DNA of 64,000 nt from Pseudobdellovibrio sp031428275 (GTDB taxonomy: Bacteria > Bdellovibrionota > Bdellovibrionia > Bdellovibrionales > Bdellovibrionaceae). The translations under genes were made by a program, and so were the position numbers. Below the pieces are notes generated by a model that was not told where the DNA came from, ran no database searches, and was given only the letters and a program-made list of their open reading frames with translations. This document shows, piece by piece, positions 43,734 to 52,677 of this stretch. The DNA lies in the NCBI GenBank assembly GCA_031428275.1, contig JANPPC010000050.1, forward strand, positions 1-64,000, read 5' to 3'. Positions within the stretch are counted from its first letter, which is position 1; each line of letters starts with the position of its first letter.

Positions 43734-44874
43734 AAAGAGGGAAGTGATCAGAAACTCCTTCGCGCTTTCCGATATCAAAACGTAAGGGCGTTCCATTACG
43801 TTTCATGTGTACCGGAACTTTTACAACCTGCAAAGAGTCCGTGATTAATTCAAGCTTCGAAGCTGTAGGCAAATTATTTGAATAAACTAAAATATCTAAA
43901 AACGACCAGTGCCCGCGGTAAAAGTGTGAACCTTCACACTCTTTGCAGCCAACAAGGTGTGAAACCTGACCGACCTCAGACATTTGGTTTTTAAAGAAGC
44001 CTTGTGTTTCTTCTTCGTCGGCTGTGATGTTTAGATCCCCACCAAAAATAACGGCCCTACCTTGCTTTTGATAATCAGCCATTAACTTTTTAGCAAATTG
44101 AATCGCCTGCGCGCGCCAAGCCACCGGATTAGATTGAGATGGAAAATGGGCAGATAGGAAAGTTAAGTTTTTTTTGTTCGGTAGTTTAACTGTAACCTCT
44201 AGTATTCCGCGCGAACGCTTTGCCCACTTCAGCTGTTCGGGATTTACGTCTTCGTAGGGGACCAAGTGCAATGTTGCTTCGCCGACCTGCGGAAACTTCG
44301 AAATAAAACCCGGATCAATGCCCCTTAAATCAGGGCCTTCGACTAAGACCACGGTTTGGTAACCAAGGTCGCTTAGTTGTTCTTTAGCTAAGCGTTTTAA
44401 GATCGAAAGATTTTCAACTTCGGCAAACAGTATATTATCTGGGCCTTTGCCGCCGTCGATGTAACGAATCACGGTGCCTACATTGTTAAGCTTAACTTTA
44501 ATGATTTCTTCGTTCCAATCAAGCCCGTAGCATTCGTCTTGATAGTGACTTTTCTGCTTTGCGCAGAAGCTTTTGACCTCAGTTGTGTGCTTATCTTTGA
44601 AAGGTAAATAGGTGTAGTCTTCGCGGTCTTTGTCGTGAGTTGCATCGAATAAGTTTTCAACATTGAATGTCATCACCGAGATTTCATTAGGCTTTTTCTG
44701 AACTAATTCTTGTGGGATCGGGTCGCGCGAACTACGCGATGATTCGCCTTTCGAGCCGGTGGTTGTACAACCTGAATACACTCCTAAAATTAATACAAAA
44801 GACAGAGTGACGGCCGCAGTATTAAGGGTTATTGATCTTGACGAAAGCTTCATTTTTTTATGTAGGTTTTTCAT
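43708..44874 (-). CDS. Lipoprotein of the endonuclease/exonuclease/phosphatase (EEP) family
   Basis: Product of about 388 residues from ATG 44874 (frame open to 44919; ATG 44853 also possible). A long signal region ends at lipobox VYSGC. The EEP fold follows: MTFNVENLFD, EVENLSIL (metal Glu), FLSAHFPSQSNP, GGDLNITAD and VSDHFPLYS, the DNase I-like catalytic set. Members cut nucleic acids or remove phosphates from lipids or nucleotides. As a lipoprotein it would act in the periplasm or at the cell surface; nuclease activity on prey or environmental DNA is possible but unproven. Confidence 0.83.
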   Translation of the reverse strand: MKNLHKKMKLSSRSITLNTAAVTLSFVLILGVYSGCTTTGSKGESSRSSRDPIPQELVQKKPNEISVMTFNVENLFDATHDKDREDYTYLPFKDKHTTEVKSFCAKQKSHYQDECYGLDWNEEIIKVKLNNVGTVIRYIDGGKGPDNILFAEVENLSILKRLAKEQLSDLGYQTVVLVEGPDLRGIDPGFISKFPQVGEATLHLVPYEDVNPEQLKWAKRSRGILEVTVKLPNKKNLTFLSAHFPSQSNPVAWRAQAIQFAKKLMADYQKQGRAVIFGGDLNITADEEETQGFFKNQMSEVGQVSHLVGCKECEGSHFYRGHWSFLDILVYSNNLPTASKLELITDSLQVVKVPVHMKRNGTPLRFDIGKREGVSDHFPLYSRLRLLE

Positions 44875-44989
44875 GATTCGAGGGTAATCGAAAACATTTT
44901 TGGGCGCTAGTTGAGACAATTTGTAGTGCAGTGTGATAGAATCGTTGCAGTTTGAGAAGCCATCATTTCGTTATAGTTTGGGAGCCCTT

Positions 44990-45910
44990 ATGAAAAGTCT
45001 TACCTTGTTATTCTGCATTATCGCTTCGTACTGTGTGGCTGAAGCACAGATGTCTGTTGCGCAGTTTGATCCAAGCCCGGCCTCGGGCGAAGCAAGCTCT
45101 GAGATTCGAGTTCCTGTTAACAGTTATAGCCCTGAAGAATCTAATTTAAAGTCATTCGGTGTTTCATTTTTTAGTCTGGGTGGTGTGAACTCAGAGCAAT
45201 TTAATCGCCCAGATCCTTCGTTCTATATTTACGATGGATATCTTTCATTCAATTTTAAAACCAGCCGAAACTTACGTTTCGCCGCACGCCCGGCATTTAA
45301 CTTCTCGACAGCGGGCAACGATTATCGCGGTAACGAAGTTAATTCTAAATTACAAACTCGCGATTTTTCTTTGTTAACAACCAGCTACAATGTTTTAGAA
45401 GATTATCTTCCAGCAACTTGGGACCTAAAAGTTCAGACTCGAATGTACTTACCCACCAGCGATGGATCAAAAGCTCAGGGCATGATAGCGCGGTTACGTT
45501 TTGAAGTTGAAACTCGGTACTACTACGGTAAGTATTCGAATCTGCGTAGTTACGTAAAGCCAAGTTACTATTTTCAGCGTACCACGGCTTATTTCGAGCC
45601 TTTCACTAATAGCACCCGCACGACCGATTTGGGTGATGTGCAGTATGGTTCAGAGCTCGATATTAATCTTAATAAATACTTTTCGATCAAACCGGGGTTT
45701 GAATTCGAAGATTCTTGGACGAACGAATCTAAAGAGAATAGTTTTGACCAGCGTCACACAACAACTATTGCTTACCGAGCAGGTATTGAAGTGCGTCCGA
45801 TGAAAACGATTAACTTTACGATCGGTTATCAAGATCGCCGCGACCTTGTTAATACGGGTCGCGATAAGGATTTAAGTTATTCACTTATGACGAACGTTCG
45901 TATTTACTAA
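44990..45910 (+). CDS. Outer-membrane beta-barrel protein
   Basis: Product of 306 residues from ATG 44990, which has GGGAG about 5 bases upstream and gives a signal peptide (MKSLTLLFCIIASYCVAEAQ); the open frame begins at 44933. The mature chain is almost wholly alternating strands rich in Tyr and Arg, with the last strand DLSYSLMTNVRIY ending in an aromatic residue. Probably a barrel of about 12 strands. No family recognised. Divergent from the EEP lipoprotein; overlaps the convergent pseudouridine synthase by 4 bases. Confidence 0.75.
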   Translation: MKSLTLLFCIIASYCVAEAQMSVAQFDPSPASGEASSEIRVPVNSYSPEESNLKSFGVSFFSLGGVNSEQFNRPDPSFYIYDGYLSFNFKTSRNLRFAARPAFNFSTAGNDYRGNEVNSKLQTRDFSLLTTSYNVLEDYLPATWDLKVQTRMYLPTSDGSKAQGMIARLRFEVETRYYYGKYSNLRSYVKPSYYFQRTTAYFEPFTNSTRTTDLGDVQYGSELDINLNKYFSIKPGFEFEDSWTNESKENSFDQRHTTTIAYRAGIEVRPMKTINFTIGYQDRRDLVNTGRDKDLSYSLMTNVRIY

Positions 45911-46767
45911 TTAAAATTTTCGCTTAGGTTGAACTGTTGCTGCTTCTGATTCCACGTAAAGCGCAGCTCGCAGGCTCTTAAGGCAATCCCGTTTTCATGT
46001 TTTGTTTGAGCGCCGTACATAACATCACCTTTAATTGGCGCCTGCATTTCTGAAAGCTGGGCTCGAATCTGGTGGGTACGGCCGGTCAGCAGATCAATCT
46101 GTACCCAAGTGCTATCATCGACTTTTTTTTGTTTTAATATATGCAGTTCGCAAAAAGCCCAGCCTTCAGTTGCGACTGAGCTTACTTTTTTCGGCGCTCT
46201 GGGCGACGGCTCCATATAGTGAATCAGTTTCTCTGGCAGGAGCTGCGACGTTTCAACTAAGGCGACATACTTTTTTTCGACGAGACGATTTTGAATTTGC
46301 TGGTTGAAGCCTTTCACAAAATTCAAATTTTTCGCATACACAATTAAACCTTCGGTGAGTGTATCTAACCGATGCGTAATAAAAAGCGGAGCGTTGATCG
46401 CCTGGCTTAAATTTGTGAGTGAATTATCAAGCACATTATCGACAGACGGGTGACTGGGTACGCCAGATGGTTTATTTACGACGACGAAGTCTTCACATTC
46501 AAAAACTACACGCTCTTTCCAGTTGAAATCACAGTTGAACCGGCGTGGTTTCGTATGCACACGAATTGTTTGATTTGCCTCAAGCAGTGTATTTGTGTTT
46601 TGTCGTTGATTGTTAATGTAAACGGCACCCAGTTTAAGCAGATCATTAAGTTCAGTTTCGTTTTTTTCCAAAATTTCTGCTGCAATGGCAACTAAATACC
46701 CAGACTTTGGATTGATAAAATGTTTCACACCGTATTCGAAGCCATGCGAGCTTACATATTGAGCCAT
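45907..46767 (-). CDS. RluA-family pseudouridine synthase
   Basis: Cytosolic RNA-modifying enzyme of 286 residues from ATG 46767 (a GTG at 46782 would add five residues). An N-terminal S4-like segment (LNDLLKLGAVYINNQRQ) precedes the catalytic domain with FITHRLDTLTEGLIVYAKN, in which the Asp of HRLD is catalytic, and LLTGRTHQIRAQLSEM. The position modified in rRNA or tRNA cannot be predicted. The usual HRLDxxTSG reads HRLDTLTEG here. Confidence 0.88.
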   Translation of the reverse strand: MAQYVSSHGFEYGVKHFINPKSGYLVAIAAEILEKNETELNDLLKLGAVYINNQRQNTNTLLEANQTIRVHTKPRRFNCDFNWKERVVFECEDFVVVNKPSGVPSHPSVDNVLDNSLTNLSQAINAPLFITHRLDTLTEGLIVYAKNLNFVKGFNQQIQNRLVEKKYVALVETSQLLPEKLIHYMEPSPRAPKKVSSVATEGWAFCELHILKQKKVDDSTWVQIDLLTGRTHQIRAQLSEMQAPIKGDVMYGAQTKHENGIALRACELRFTWNQKQQQFNLSENFN

Positions 46768-46841
46768 ACAAATGGTTAGCACAGTGTACCGAGCTTGTTC
46801 AAGAGCTTAACATTGCGGGTTTTTCTCATCATGATAGAGCA

Positions 46842-47537
46842 ATGCAAGAAAGTTTGATCCACTGCTTATGGAATAGTAAAGAGACCTTAGCGTGTTTAAC
46901 GCCATACGCTTACGAACCCGTATGGATCTATTCATTTTTAATTATAATGATGCTGTTATCAGCGGTCGGTTTGCCATTTCCTGAAGAAGCAACTTTGGTC
47001 AGCGTGGGTTTCTTAGCTTACATGGGAAATAATCCCGATAAATATCCGCCACCATTTCCGAATGCTCCGCATATCAATGCCAATACGGCCGCGATTGTCG
47101 CTTTCTTGGCGGTGTTTCTGTCTGATTTTTTAATTTACGGAATGGGTCGGTATTTCGGTAGGCGAATTTTTGATTGGAAGCCAGTAAAATCAATTCTTTC
47201 GGAATCAAATCGTAAGCGTATTGAAAATTGGACCGAAAAGTACGGCGCCTACGCGTGTGGAATTTTTCGTTTCACTCCGGGCGTTCGGTTTCCCGGTCAC
47301 TTAGCTTGCGGAATGTTAAAGTTTCCGGCGTGGAAATTTGGCTTGATCGACGGAATCGCCGCTGCAATCTCGGTACCTACCCAGATCTTGCTGTTAGCTC
47401 ATTATGGTGACCATATATTGAAGTACTTGAAACAATTTAAAATTTTCATTTTATGTATATTAGCTGTTGTACTCGTCGTCTTTTTGTACCGAAAGTATAT
47501 CTCAGCCAAAAAAGAAATACCGACTACAAACGTATAG
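46842..47537 (+). CDS. DedA-family membrane protein
   Basis: Inner-membrane protein of 231 residues of the DedA/SNARE-associated family, whose members flip or recycle undecaprenyl phosphate and phospholipids. Marks: AVGLPFPEEATLV (the acidic residues of the re-entrant loop), FLSDFLIYGMGRYFG, and GIFRFTPGVRFPGHLACG, matching the GxxxRFxPGxR motif. The C-terminal helix is followed by a basic tail. It stands alone, divergent from the pseudouridine synthase. Confidence 0.9.
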   Translation: MQESLIHCLWNSKETLACLTPYAYEPVWIYSFLIIMMLLSAVGLPFPEEATLVSVGFLAYMGNNPDKYPPPFPNAPHINANTAAIVAFLAVFLSDFLIYGMGRYFGRRIFDWKPVKSILSESNRKRIENWTEKYGAYACGIFRFTPGVRFPGHLACGMLKFPAWKFGLIDGIAAAISVPTQILLLAHYGDHILKYLKQFKIFILCILAVVLVVFLYRKYISAKKEIPTTNV

Positions 47538-47557
47538 TCTAAGCTGTATGAGCCTAA

Positions 47558-47583
47558 AAAGATTACGCGGCAGCGTAATCTTT
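47558..47583. terminator. Terminator hairpin overlapping a stop codon
   Basis: An 11-bp stem (47558-47568 with 47573-47583) has a 4-base loop. On the minus strand it is followed by a run of T, and the stem contains the last codons and stop of the gene at 47563. It can also end the DedA transcript from the plus strand. Confidence 0.7.
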
Positions 47584-48621
47584 GGCTAAATCTTTGTAAG
47601 ATAATTCAAAACAAATACTTAGGCTGGTAGCAGTTTTTTCTTTCAAAGTTGAAATTTCGGGCCAAAAGATTTTATCATAGCCCGCGATCGCGCCAAACAG
47701 CTCTTCACGAATTTTGAATAGTAAGCCGCCTTCAGAGCCAAGAAGCCAATCCATCTGAACGTGATGCAGGGCCTCTTCTAGTTCAGATTGCGGAAGCGAA
47801 CTTAAGAAGCTTTTCGGTAATTGTTCTACCAAAGAACAAGCATTGTGATTGTACTGGTTAAAAGATTTCATTAATGGCTCAACGAATAATTTTTCAATGC
47901 GAACATCTTTATCTTTATGCCCGACAAAGGGAATGCTTAGTTTCTTAAACTGTAAATAAAGTAGTGCATCGTTTACTGTGTAATCTGATTTAGGTAAATA
48001 ATCGGAAATCGAATCGCACTTTACTGATTCTAGTGATGAATCTTCAACGTGTCCGTTGTGGTCGATCGCCATCAATGAACGTAAATGAAAAAGAAAAGAA
48101 TAAAAACAAATCAGCTTTTCAGTCATTTTTTCGCTAAACTGAATATTAAAATTATACAGAAAAGTAGATTCCGTCGACGTTTCAAATTCAGAGAGGCAGT
48201 CTAGGGCTTTTTCTAATTTAGAAAACTGAATGGTTTTGTCTTGAAAGACCTCGCTCCAGATTTCGGTCATTTTCTTTTCGAACTTTTCGTATTTTAAAGT
48301 TGCTTTGAAATTGCCACGCAGCGAGCGCACGCGCGGAGCTGATTTTTGAAAAAGTTCAGTGTAAGGGTCGAACGAGCGGTAAGCTTGCAACGCAAATTGC
48401 CGATCTTCAGCCGATAAAAACTTGAAATCAGTCATTTTGTGATAGCAAAGACCTAAAATCGCATCCGTGTAGTATTTGAAAGGTGCTTGTATGGGTAAAT
48501 TTTTGATTTGCGGAGGCAAATTTGAAGATGAGAGATCCCAAAATTGCAGCTGTTCAGGCTTAAGAATGCTGCCGGGCGCGGTTTTAATTTCGATTCCCAT
48601 TTGAAAGGCGTTCTTCTTCAT
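47563..48621 (-). CDS. Uncharacterised cytosolic protein of 352 residues
   Basis: No signal peptide or membrane segment. The chain is helical, rich in Phe, Leu, Ser and Lys, with no motif I can name. The start is firm: AAGGAG stands 6 bases before the ATG. No operon partner. Its 3' end forms part of its own terminator stem. The composition is like that of its neighbours, so it is not obviously foreign. Confidence 0.62.
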   Translation of the reverse strand: MKKNAFQMGIEIKTAPGSILKPEQLQFWDLSSSNLPPQIKNLPIQAPFKYYTDAILGLCYHKMTDFKFLSAEDRQFALQAYRSFDPYTELFQKSAPRVRSLRGNFKATLKYEKFEKKMTEIWSEVFQDKTIQFSKLEKALDCLSEFETSTESTFLYNFNIQFSEKMTEKLICFYSFLFHLRSLMAIDHNGHVEDSSLESVKCDSISDYLPKSDYTVNDALLYLQFKKLSIPFVGHKDKDVRIEKLFVEPLMKSFNQYNHNACSLVEQLPKSFLSSLPQSELEEALHHVQMDWLLGSEGGLLFKIREELFGAIAGYDKIFWPEISTLKEKTATSLSICFELSYKDLAKDYAAA

Positions 48622-48703
48622 GATGACTCCTTGATTACTATGATATCGATGTATCGGTAATTTATTGTCAAAGCCCTAGTCCAGATGTAGCCTCGACGTT
48701 CGT

Positions 48704-49489
48704 ATGAAATATATCGATGCCCACTCACATTGGTCGGACCCAAGGCTTTTTGACGACCCTAAATTTTCTGCGTTATTACAAAAAGCCTTAGATAAAAATA
48801 TCGATTTTTTTCTACTCGGCGGGATCAACCCGACTGAATGGCAAAATCAGATCAAGCTAAAGAAAGAATATCCGCAAAATTTCGGCTTGTGTTTTGGTTT
48901 ACATCCGTATTTTGTAAGTGCTAGCGAATACGAAGATTGTGAAACGGCCCTTGATCAGTTAGCGCAGTTATTGCCAGCTGCTATGGCGATCGGCGAAGCG
49001 GGCTTAGATTTTAGACCGCATATTTTGAAAGATTCGCAAACTTTGCAAATCGAAATGTTTGAAAATCAAATCGAGCTAGCCAAGGCTTTTGAAAAGCCAA
49101 TGGTTTTACATATTGTGCAAGCGCATGAAAAAGCGATTCAGATTTTTGATCTATGGGATGCGCCCGAGCGTAAGGGTTTTATTCATGCCTTCAATGGCAG
49201 CTTTGACGTCGCAAAGAAATATATTGCTAAAGGCTTTCACATTTCGGTAGGCGGTGCGGTTACATTTGAAAAAAACCGTAAGCTGCATGACTGTATCGAA
49301 AAAATTCCGTTAGAGTATTTACTACTTGAAAGCGATTCACCCGATCAGGCCCCCAGTGGCTGGTCTGAAGGCAATGATTCAAGCTCGCTGATGCTGATAG
49401 CCGAACAAATTGGGCTTATAAGAAACCTAAGTGCGTTTGAGGTTTTGGAAACAACGACTTCAAACTTTAAAAGACTTTTCAGGCTTTAA
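48704..49489 (+). CDS. TatD-family metal-dependent hydrolase/DNase
   Basis: TIM-barrel amidohydrolase of 261 residues. Metal motifs: DAHSHWSDP at the N-terminus, IGEAGLDFRP, MVLHIVQAHEKA, FIHAFNGS and LLESDSPDQAP. TatD enzymes are 3'-5' exonucleases or remove D-Tyr from tRNA in related groups. The gene lies 21 bases before tcdA, same strand. Closest to YcfH/YjjV-like short TatD proteins. Confidence 0.88.
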   Translation: MKYIDAHSHWSDPRLFDDPKFSALLQKALDKNIDFFLLGGINPTEWQNQIKLKKEYPQNFGLCFGLHPYFVSASEYEDCETALDQLAQLLPAAMAIGEAGLDFRPHILKDSQTLQIEMFENQIELAKAFEKPMVLHIVQAHEKAIQIFDLWDAPERKGFIHAFNGSFDVAKKYIAKGFHISVGGAVTFEKNRKLHDCIEKIPLEYLLLESDSPDQAPSGWSEGNDSSSLMLIAEQIGLIRNLSAFEVLETTTSNFKRLFRL

Positions 49490-49510
49490 AGTCTCTGCTA
49501 TATCTGCTGC

Positions 49511-50431
49511 ATGGAAAACACTCAAAATACTGATATCCCAAAGCCTTCGCCAGCTCCTTTTGTTATCCCTGAAAATAACTACACTTTGCATCGCCGATTT
49601 GATCGTATGGGTCGCCTGGTGGGTGATGAGACAATGAAGACTTTGTTCGGTTCGCATGTGATGATCATTGGTTTAGGCGGGGTTGGTTCTTGGGCCGCAG
49701 AATCATTGGTTCGCTCTGGCGTCGGTAAAGTTACTGTTATTGATCACGATGAAATTTGTATTACAAACGCGAATCGTCAGTTGCATGCGCTGCAAGGTTT
49801 GGTTGGTCAAAAGAAAGCAAATGTCATGGCTGAACGTTTGAAAAAAATTAATCCGCAGGCTGACATAAACCCAATGCCGATCTTTTTCAACAAAGACACC
49901 GCCGCGCAAATTTTAGCATTGAAACCAGATTACATTTTAGATGCGATTGATAATATCACGGCGAAAACATTTTTATTAAACGCTTGCCGTGAAAATAATA
50001 TTAAAGTGATTACAAGCTGCGGGGCCTCGGCTAAAATGGACCCCACACGTGTACGTATTACCGATCTAGCACTTACGGTAATGGACCCTTTGGCCCACTC
50101 TCTTAGAAAAATTTTACGCCAAGAATATAATTTTCCGCGTAAAGGCACTTTTGAAATACCGTGCGTTTTTTCAGACGAAGAGCCAATGGAGCCCGTTGAA
50201 TTAAAATATGACTTAGGCCAGGGCTTTAAATGCGTTTGCCCTCAGGGTGAATTCGATCCGCATTCTTGCTTACATCGTTCGGTCATATATGGGACAGCTA
50301 GCTTCGTAACAGGAGCGTTTGGTCTAGCGATGGTTTCTTGGGTGGTGCGTGATATTATGCAAAATGTAAAGACCCAGCTTGCTTCAAGAGCTGCGACTGC
50401 GGCGGCCCCTGCAACAGAAAGTGTTAACTAA
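49511..50431 (+). CDS. tcdA: tRNA threonylcarbamoyladenosine dehydratase
   Basis: E1-like ThiF/MoeB superfamily enzyme of 306 residues that cyclises t6A to ct6A at tRNA position 37 using ATP. Marks: FDRMGRLVGDE, VMIIGLGGVGSWAAESLVRSG (nucleotide site), DHDEICITNANRQLHAL and the TcdA-specific VKLK-like VELKYD and SVIYGTASFVTGAFG segments. The membrane-associated end (FVTGAFGLAMVSWVV) is typical. The C-terminal tail is Ala/Thr-rich. It follows tatD and precedes a tiny membrane ORF. Confidence 0.92.
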   Translation: MENTQNTDIPKPSPAPFVIPENNYTLHRRFDRMGRLVGDETMKTLFGSHVMIIGLGGVGSWAAESLVRSGVGKVTVIDHDEICITNANRQLHALQGLVGQKKANVMAERLKKINPQADINPMPIFFNKDTAAQILALKPDYILDAIDNITAKTFLLNACRENNIKVITSCGASAKMDPTRVRITDLALTVMDPLAHSLRKILRQEYNFPRKGTFEIPCVFSDEEPMEPVELKYDLGQGFKCVCPQGEFDPHSCLHRSVIYGTASFVTGAFGLAMVSWVVRDIMQNVKTQLASRAATAAAPATESVN

Positions 50432-50433
50432 GT

Positions 50434-50565
50434 ATGAGTTTAATTATATTTTTTGGCCTTGCACTGTGTATATTCATTGCGGGCGTAACAATGATCTCGA
50501 TTACTTTCTACTACTGGTATAAACTACGAAGAGATGGAAACACTGAAAAAAACCTTATTCAATAA
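50434..50565 (+). CDS. Predicted small single-pass membrane protein (43 residues)
   Basis: An ATG two bases after the tcdA stop opens a 44-codon frame. The product starts MSLIIFFGLALCIFIAGVT, has one hydrophobic helix of about 27 residues, then aromatic YYWYK and basic LRRDG, which fits inside-positive topology. Its end overlaps the methyltransferase gene by 32 bases in another frame. No strong ribosome site is seen, but coupling to tcdA termination is possible. No homologue recalled; coding status is a prediction. Confidence 0.45.
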   Translation: MSLIIFFGLALCIFIAGVTMISITFYYWYKLRRDGNTEKNLIQ

Positions 50566-51586
50566 AGCTGGCTTGTACTATTCCCTCGCGCGCACAGGAA
50601 ACTTTGCTCTGCAGGGGTATTTACTGCCGTGGATGAACTTTTTAGCGACGGGCAAAAAACTCGAGGCTCCTGTAGAGTTTAAAACTCACATTAAAGAAGC
50701 GCTTCAAAAAATTAAGCAGCTTCATGAAAAAGATTTACAGAATATCGAAAACGAAATTTATCCGATCCAAGTTTTATATCCGGAGAATCCGTTAAAGCAT
50801 GCCCTTCGTTATCCGCAAGTTTTGCGTGATGCTTTTCGAGCTTCGAAGCGTCGTAAAGATAAGGTGTCAGATGAGTTTTTTGAAGAAGCAGCAGATTACC
50901 TTAACGAACTTCCTGAGTACTACAAAAGGAATTTTCACTTTCAAACAGGTGGTTATCTAAGTAAGGTTTCGGCCGAACTTTACGAGCACCAGGTTGAAAT
51001 TTTATTCAGCGGGGCGGCCGATGCTATGCGCCGGTTGCTATTACCATTTATGAAAGTGCATTTTAGCGGAAGTCAGGGAGAAGGTTTGCACTTTTTAGAA
51101 GTCGCAAGTGGCACCGGAAGATTTACTCGGTCTCTTGCTTTGGCATTTCCGAAAGCTAAAATCACGTGCGTAGATTTAAGCCCAATTTATTTAGTGAAAG
51201 CGCGCCAGCAATTGAAAGATTTTAAGAATATAAATTATGTTCAAGGTGCGGCTGAAAATTTAAACTTTAAAAAGGGCAGCTTCGATGCCGTGGTATCGTG
51301 TTTTCTATTTCACGAATTACCGATGAATATTCGTCATGACGTATTAGGGGAAGGCTTCGACTTCTTAAAAAAAGGTGGTTTTTTAGGCTTAGTCGATTCA
51401 ATCCAAAAGAACGACGATAAAGAGTTTCAGTGGGCCTTAAAGCAGTTCCCGATAGATTTTCATGAACCCTTTTACAAAAATTACGTTCAAAACCCGATGG
51501 AGACTTTGCTCGAGCAGGCGGGCTTAAAAAACGTGCAGAGCGAAGTCGGATTTTTATCGAAGGCTGTCTGCGGAGTGAAGGCTTAA
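50534..51586 (+). CDS. Class I SAM-dependent methyltransferase
   Basis: The 350-residue product has an N-terminal helical region of about 175 residues and a Rossmann methyltransferase domain: FLEVASGTGRFTRSLA (motif I), ITCVDLSPIYLVKAR (motif II), YVQGAAENLNFKKGSFD and VVSCFLFHELP. This is the UbiE/COQ5-like group. Substrate unknown; the extra N-terminal region is unlike UbiE itself, so it is not menaquinone/ubiquinone methyltransferase with any confidence. Confidence 0.83.
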   Translation: METLKKTLFNKAGLYYSLARTGNFALQGYLLPWMNFLATGKKLEAPVEFKTHIKEALQKIKQLHEKDLQNIENEIYPIQVLYPENPLKHALRYPQVLRDAFRASKRRKDKVSDEFFEEAADYLNELPEYYKRNFHFQTGGYLSKVSAELYEHQVEILFSGAADAMRRLLLPFMKVHFSGSQGEGLHFLEVASGTGRFTRSLALAFPKAKITCVDLSPIYLVKARQQLKDFKNINYVQGAAENLNFKKGSFDAVVSCFLFHELPMNIRHDVLGEGFDFLKKGGFLGLVDSIQKNDDKEFQWALKQFPIDFHEPFYKNYVQNPMETLLEQAGLKNVQSEVGFLSKAVCGVKA

Positions 51587-51611
51587 ATCTTTTAAGCGAT
51601 CACTTCAAAGT

Positions 51612-51706
51612 CATCACTGCAAAGCCTCACCATAATTGTTGTCAGTGGATGTAAATCGCAGTAAGTTGCCAATTCAAATTTCACATCCACTTCTGGGGGC
51701 AACTTA
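51612..51706 (+). promoter_or_regulatory. Structured leader with interleaved stems before the deoxyhypusine-synthase-like gene
   Basis: Two perfect inverted repeats cross over. Stem 1 is AGTGGATGT (51644-51652) with ACATCCACT (51683-51691). Stem 2 is AAGTTGCC (51663-51670) with GGCAACTT (51698-51705). The order S1-S2-S1'-S2' is that of an H-type pseudoknot or of mutually exclusive stems. Stem 2 extends to the A of the ATG and touches the GGGGG ribosome site (51695-51699). CATCACTG at 51612-51619 can pair with the first arm of stem 1 with one bulge, giving a third option. No known riboswitch class is recognised. Confidence 0.55.
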
Positions 51707-52674
51707 TGAATATCACTCAATTTATCGATCACCACTACCGTCATTTCAATGCGGCCGCTTTAAAAGATGGAGCCAAGGGCTATAAGGATCTAATGGATCA
51801 AGGCGGAAAGATGTTAGTGACCCTAGCGGGCGCCATGAGCTCGGCAGAGCTTGGTCTTTCTTTAGCTGAGATGATTCGCCAAGATAAGGTTCATGCCATT
51901 TCGTGCACGGGCGCTAATTTAGAAGAAGATATTTATAATCTAGTCGCCCACGACCACTACGTGCGCATTCCTAATTACCGCGATTTAACTCCCGAAGATG
52001 AACAAAAACTTTTAGAGCGTCATTTAAACCGCGTGACCGATACTTGCATCCCTGAAGAAGAGGCAATCCGCCGAATTGAGAAGGCGATTCTAAAAGAATG
52101 GCAAGCGGCTGAGGCTGAAGGTAAAAGCTACTTCCCGCACGAATTCATGTACAAGATTTTATTATCGGGTCAATTAGAGCAGTACTACCAAATTGATCCA
52201 AAAAATTCTTGGCTATTGGCGGCTGCACAAAAAAATATTCCGATCATCGTGCCAGGTTGGGAAGATTCGACGACGGGTAATATTTTCGCCGGTCACGTCA
52301 TCAAGGGTGATATAAAAAGCTCTCGTACCGTAAAGTCTGGTATCGACTACATGATTTACTGGGCTGACTGGTATATGAAAACGGCTACGAAATATAAAGT
52401 TGGCTTCTTTCAAATTGGCGGCGGTATCGCGGGCGATTTCCCAATCTGCGTCGTGCCAATGTTATCGCAAGATTTAAGTCACGCGAATGTTCCGTTATGG
52501 AGCTACTTCTGCCAAATTTCTGATTCAACAACTTCATATGGTTCGTACTCGGGCGCCGTGCCGAACGAGAAAATCACTTGGGGTAAACTTGCGATCGAGA
52601 CGCCAAAATTTATTGTTGAAAGCGATGCTTCGATCGTTGCACCATTGATGTTTTATTACATCCTGGGAATGTAA
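51706..52674 (+). CDS. Deoxyhypusine-synthase-family protein (probably polyamine-forming)
   Basis: Cytosolic NAD-dependent spermidine-using family, 322 residues. Marks: LVTLAGAMSSAELG, ISCTGANLEEDIYNLVAH, PIIVPGWEDSTTGNIFAGHV, GFFQIGGGIAGDFPIC and the WGK segment (ITWGKLA), where the Lys matches the catalytic Lys of deoxyhypusine synthase. Bacteria lack eIF5A; bacterial members are thought to make homospermidine or modify other partners. The leader upstream is structured. The MOSC gene starts almost at once downstream. Confidence 0.86.
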   Translation: MNITQFIDHHYRHFNAAALKDGAKGYKDLMDQGGKMLVTLAGAMSSAELGLSLAEMIRQDKVHAISCTGANLEEDIYNLVAHDHYVRIPNYRDLTPEDEQKLLERHLNRVTDTCIPEEEAIRRIEKAILKEWQAAEAEGKSYFPHEFMYKILLSGQLEQYYQIDPKNSWLLAAAQKNIPIIVPGWEDSTTGNIFAGHVIKGDIKSSRTVKSGIDYMIYWADWYMKTATKYKVGFFQIGGGIAGDFPICVVPMLSQDLSHANVPLWSYFCQISDSTTSYGSYSGAVPNEKITWGKLAIETPKFIVESDASIVAPLMFYYILGM

Positions 52675-52677
52675 TTG

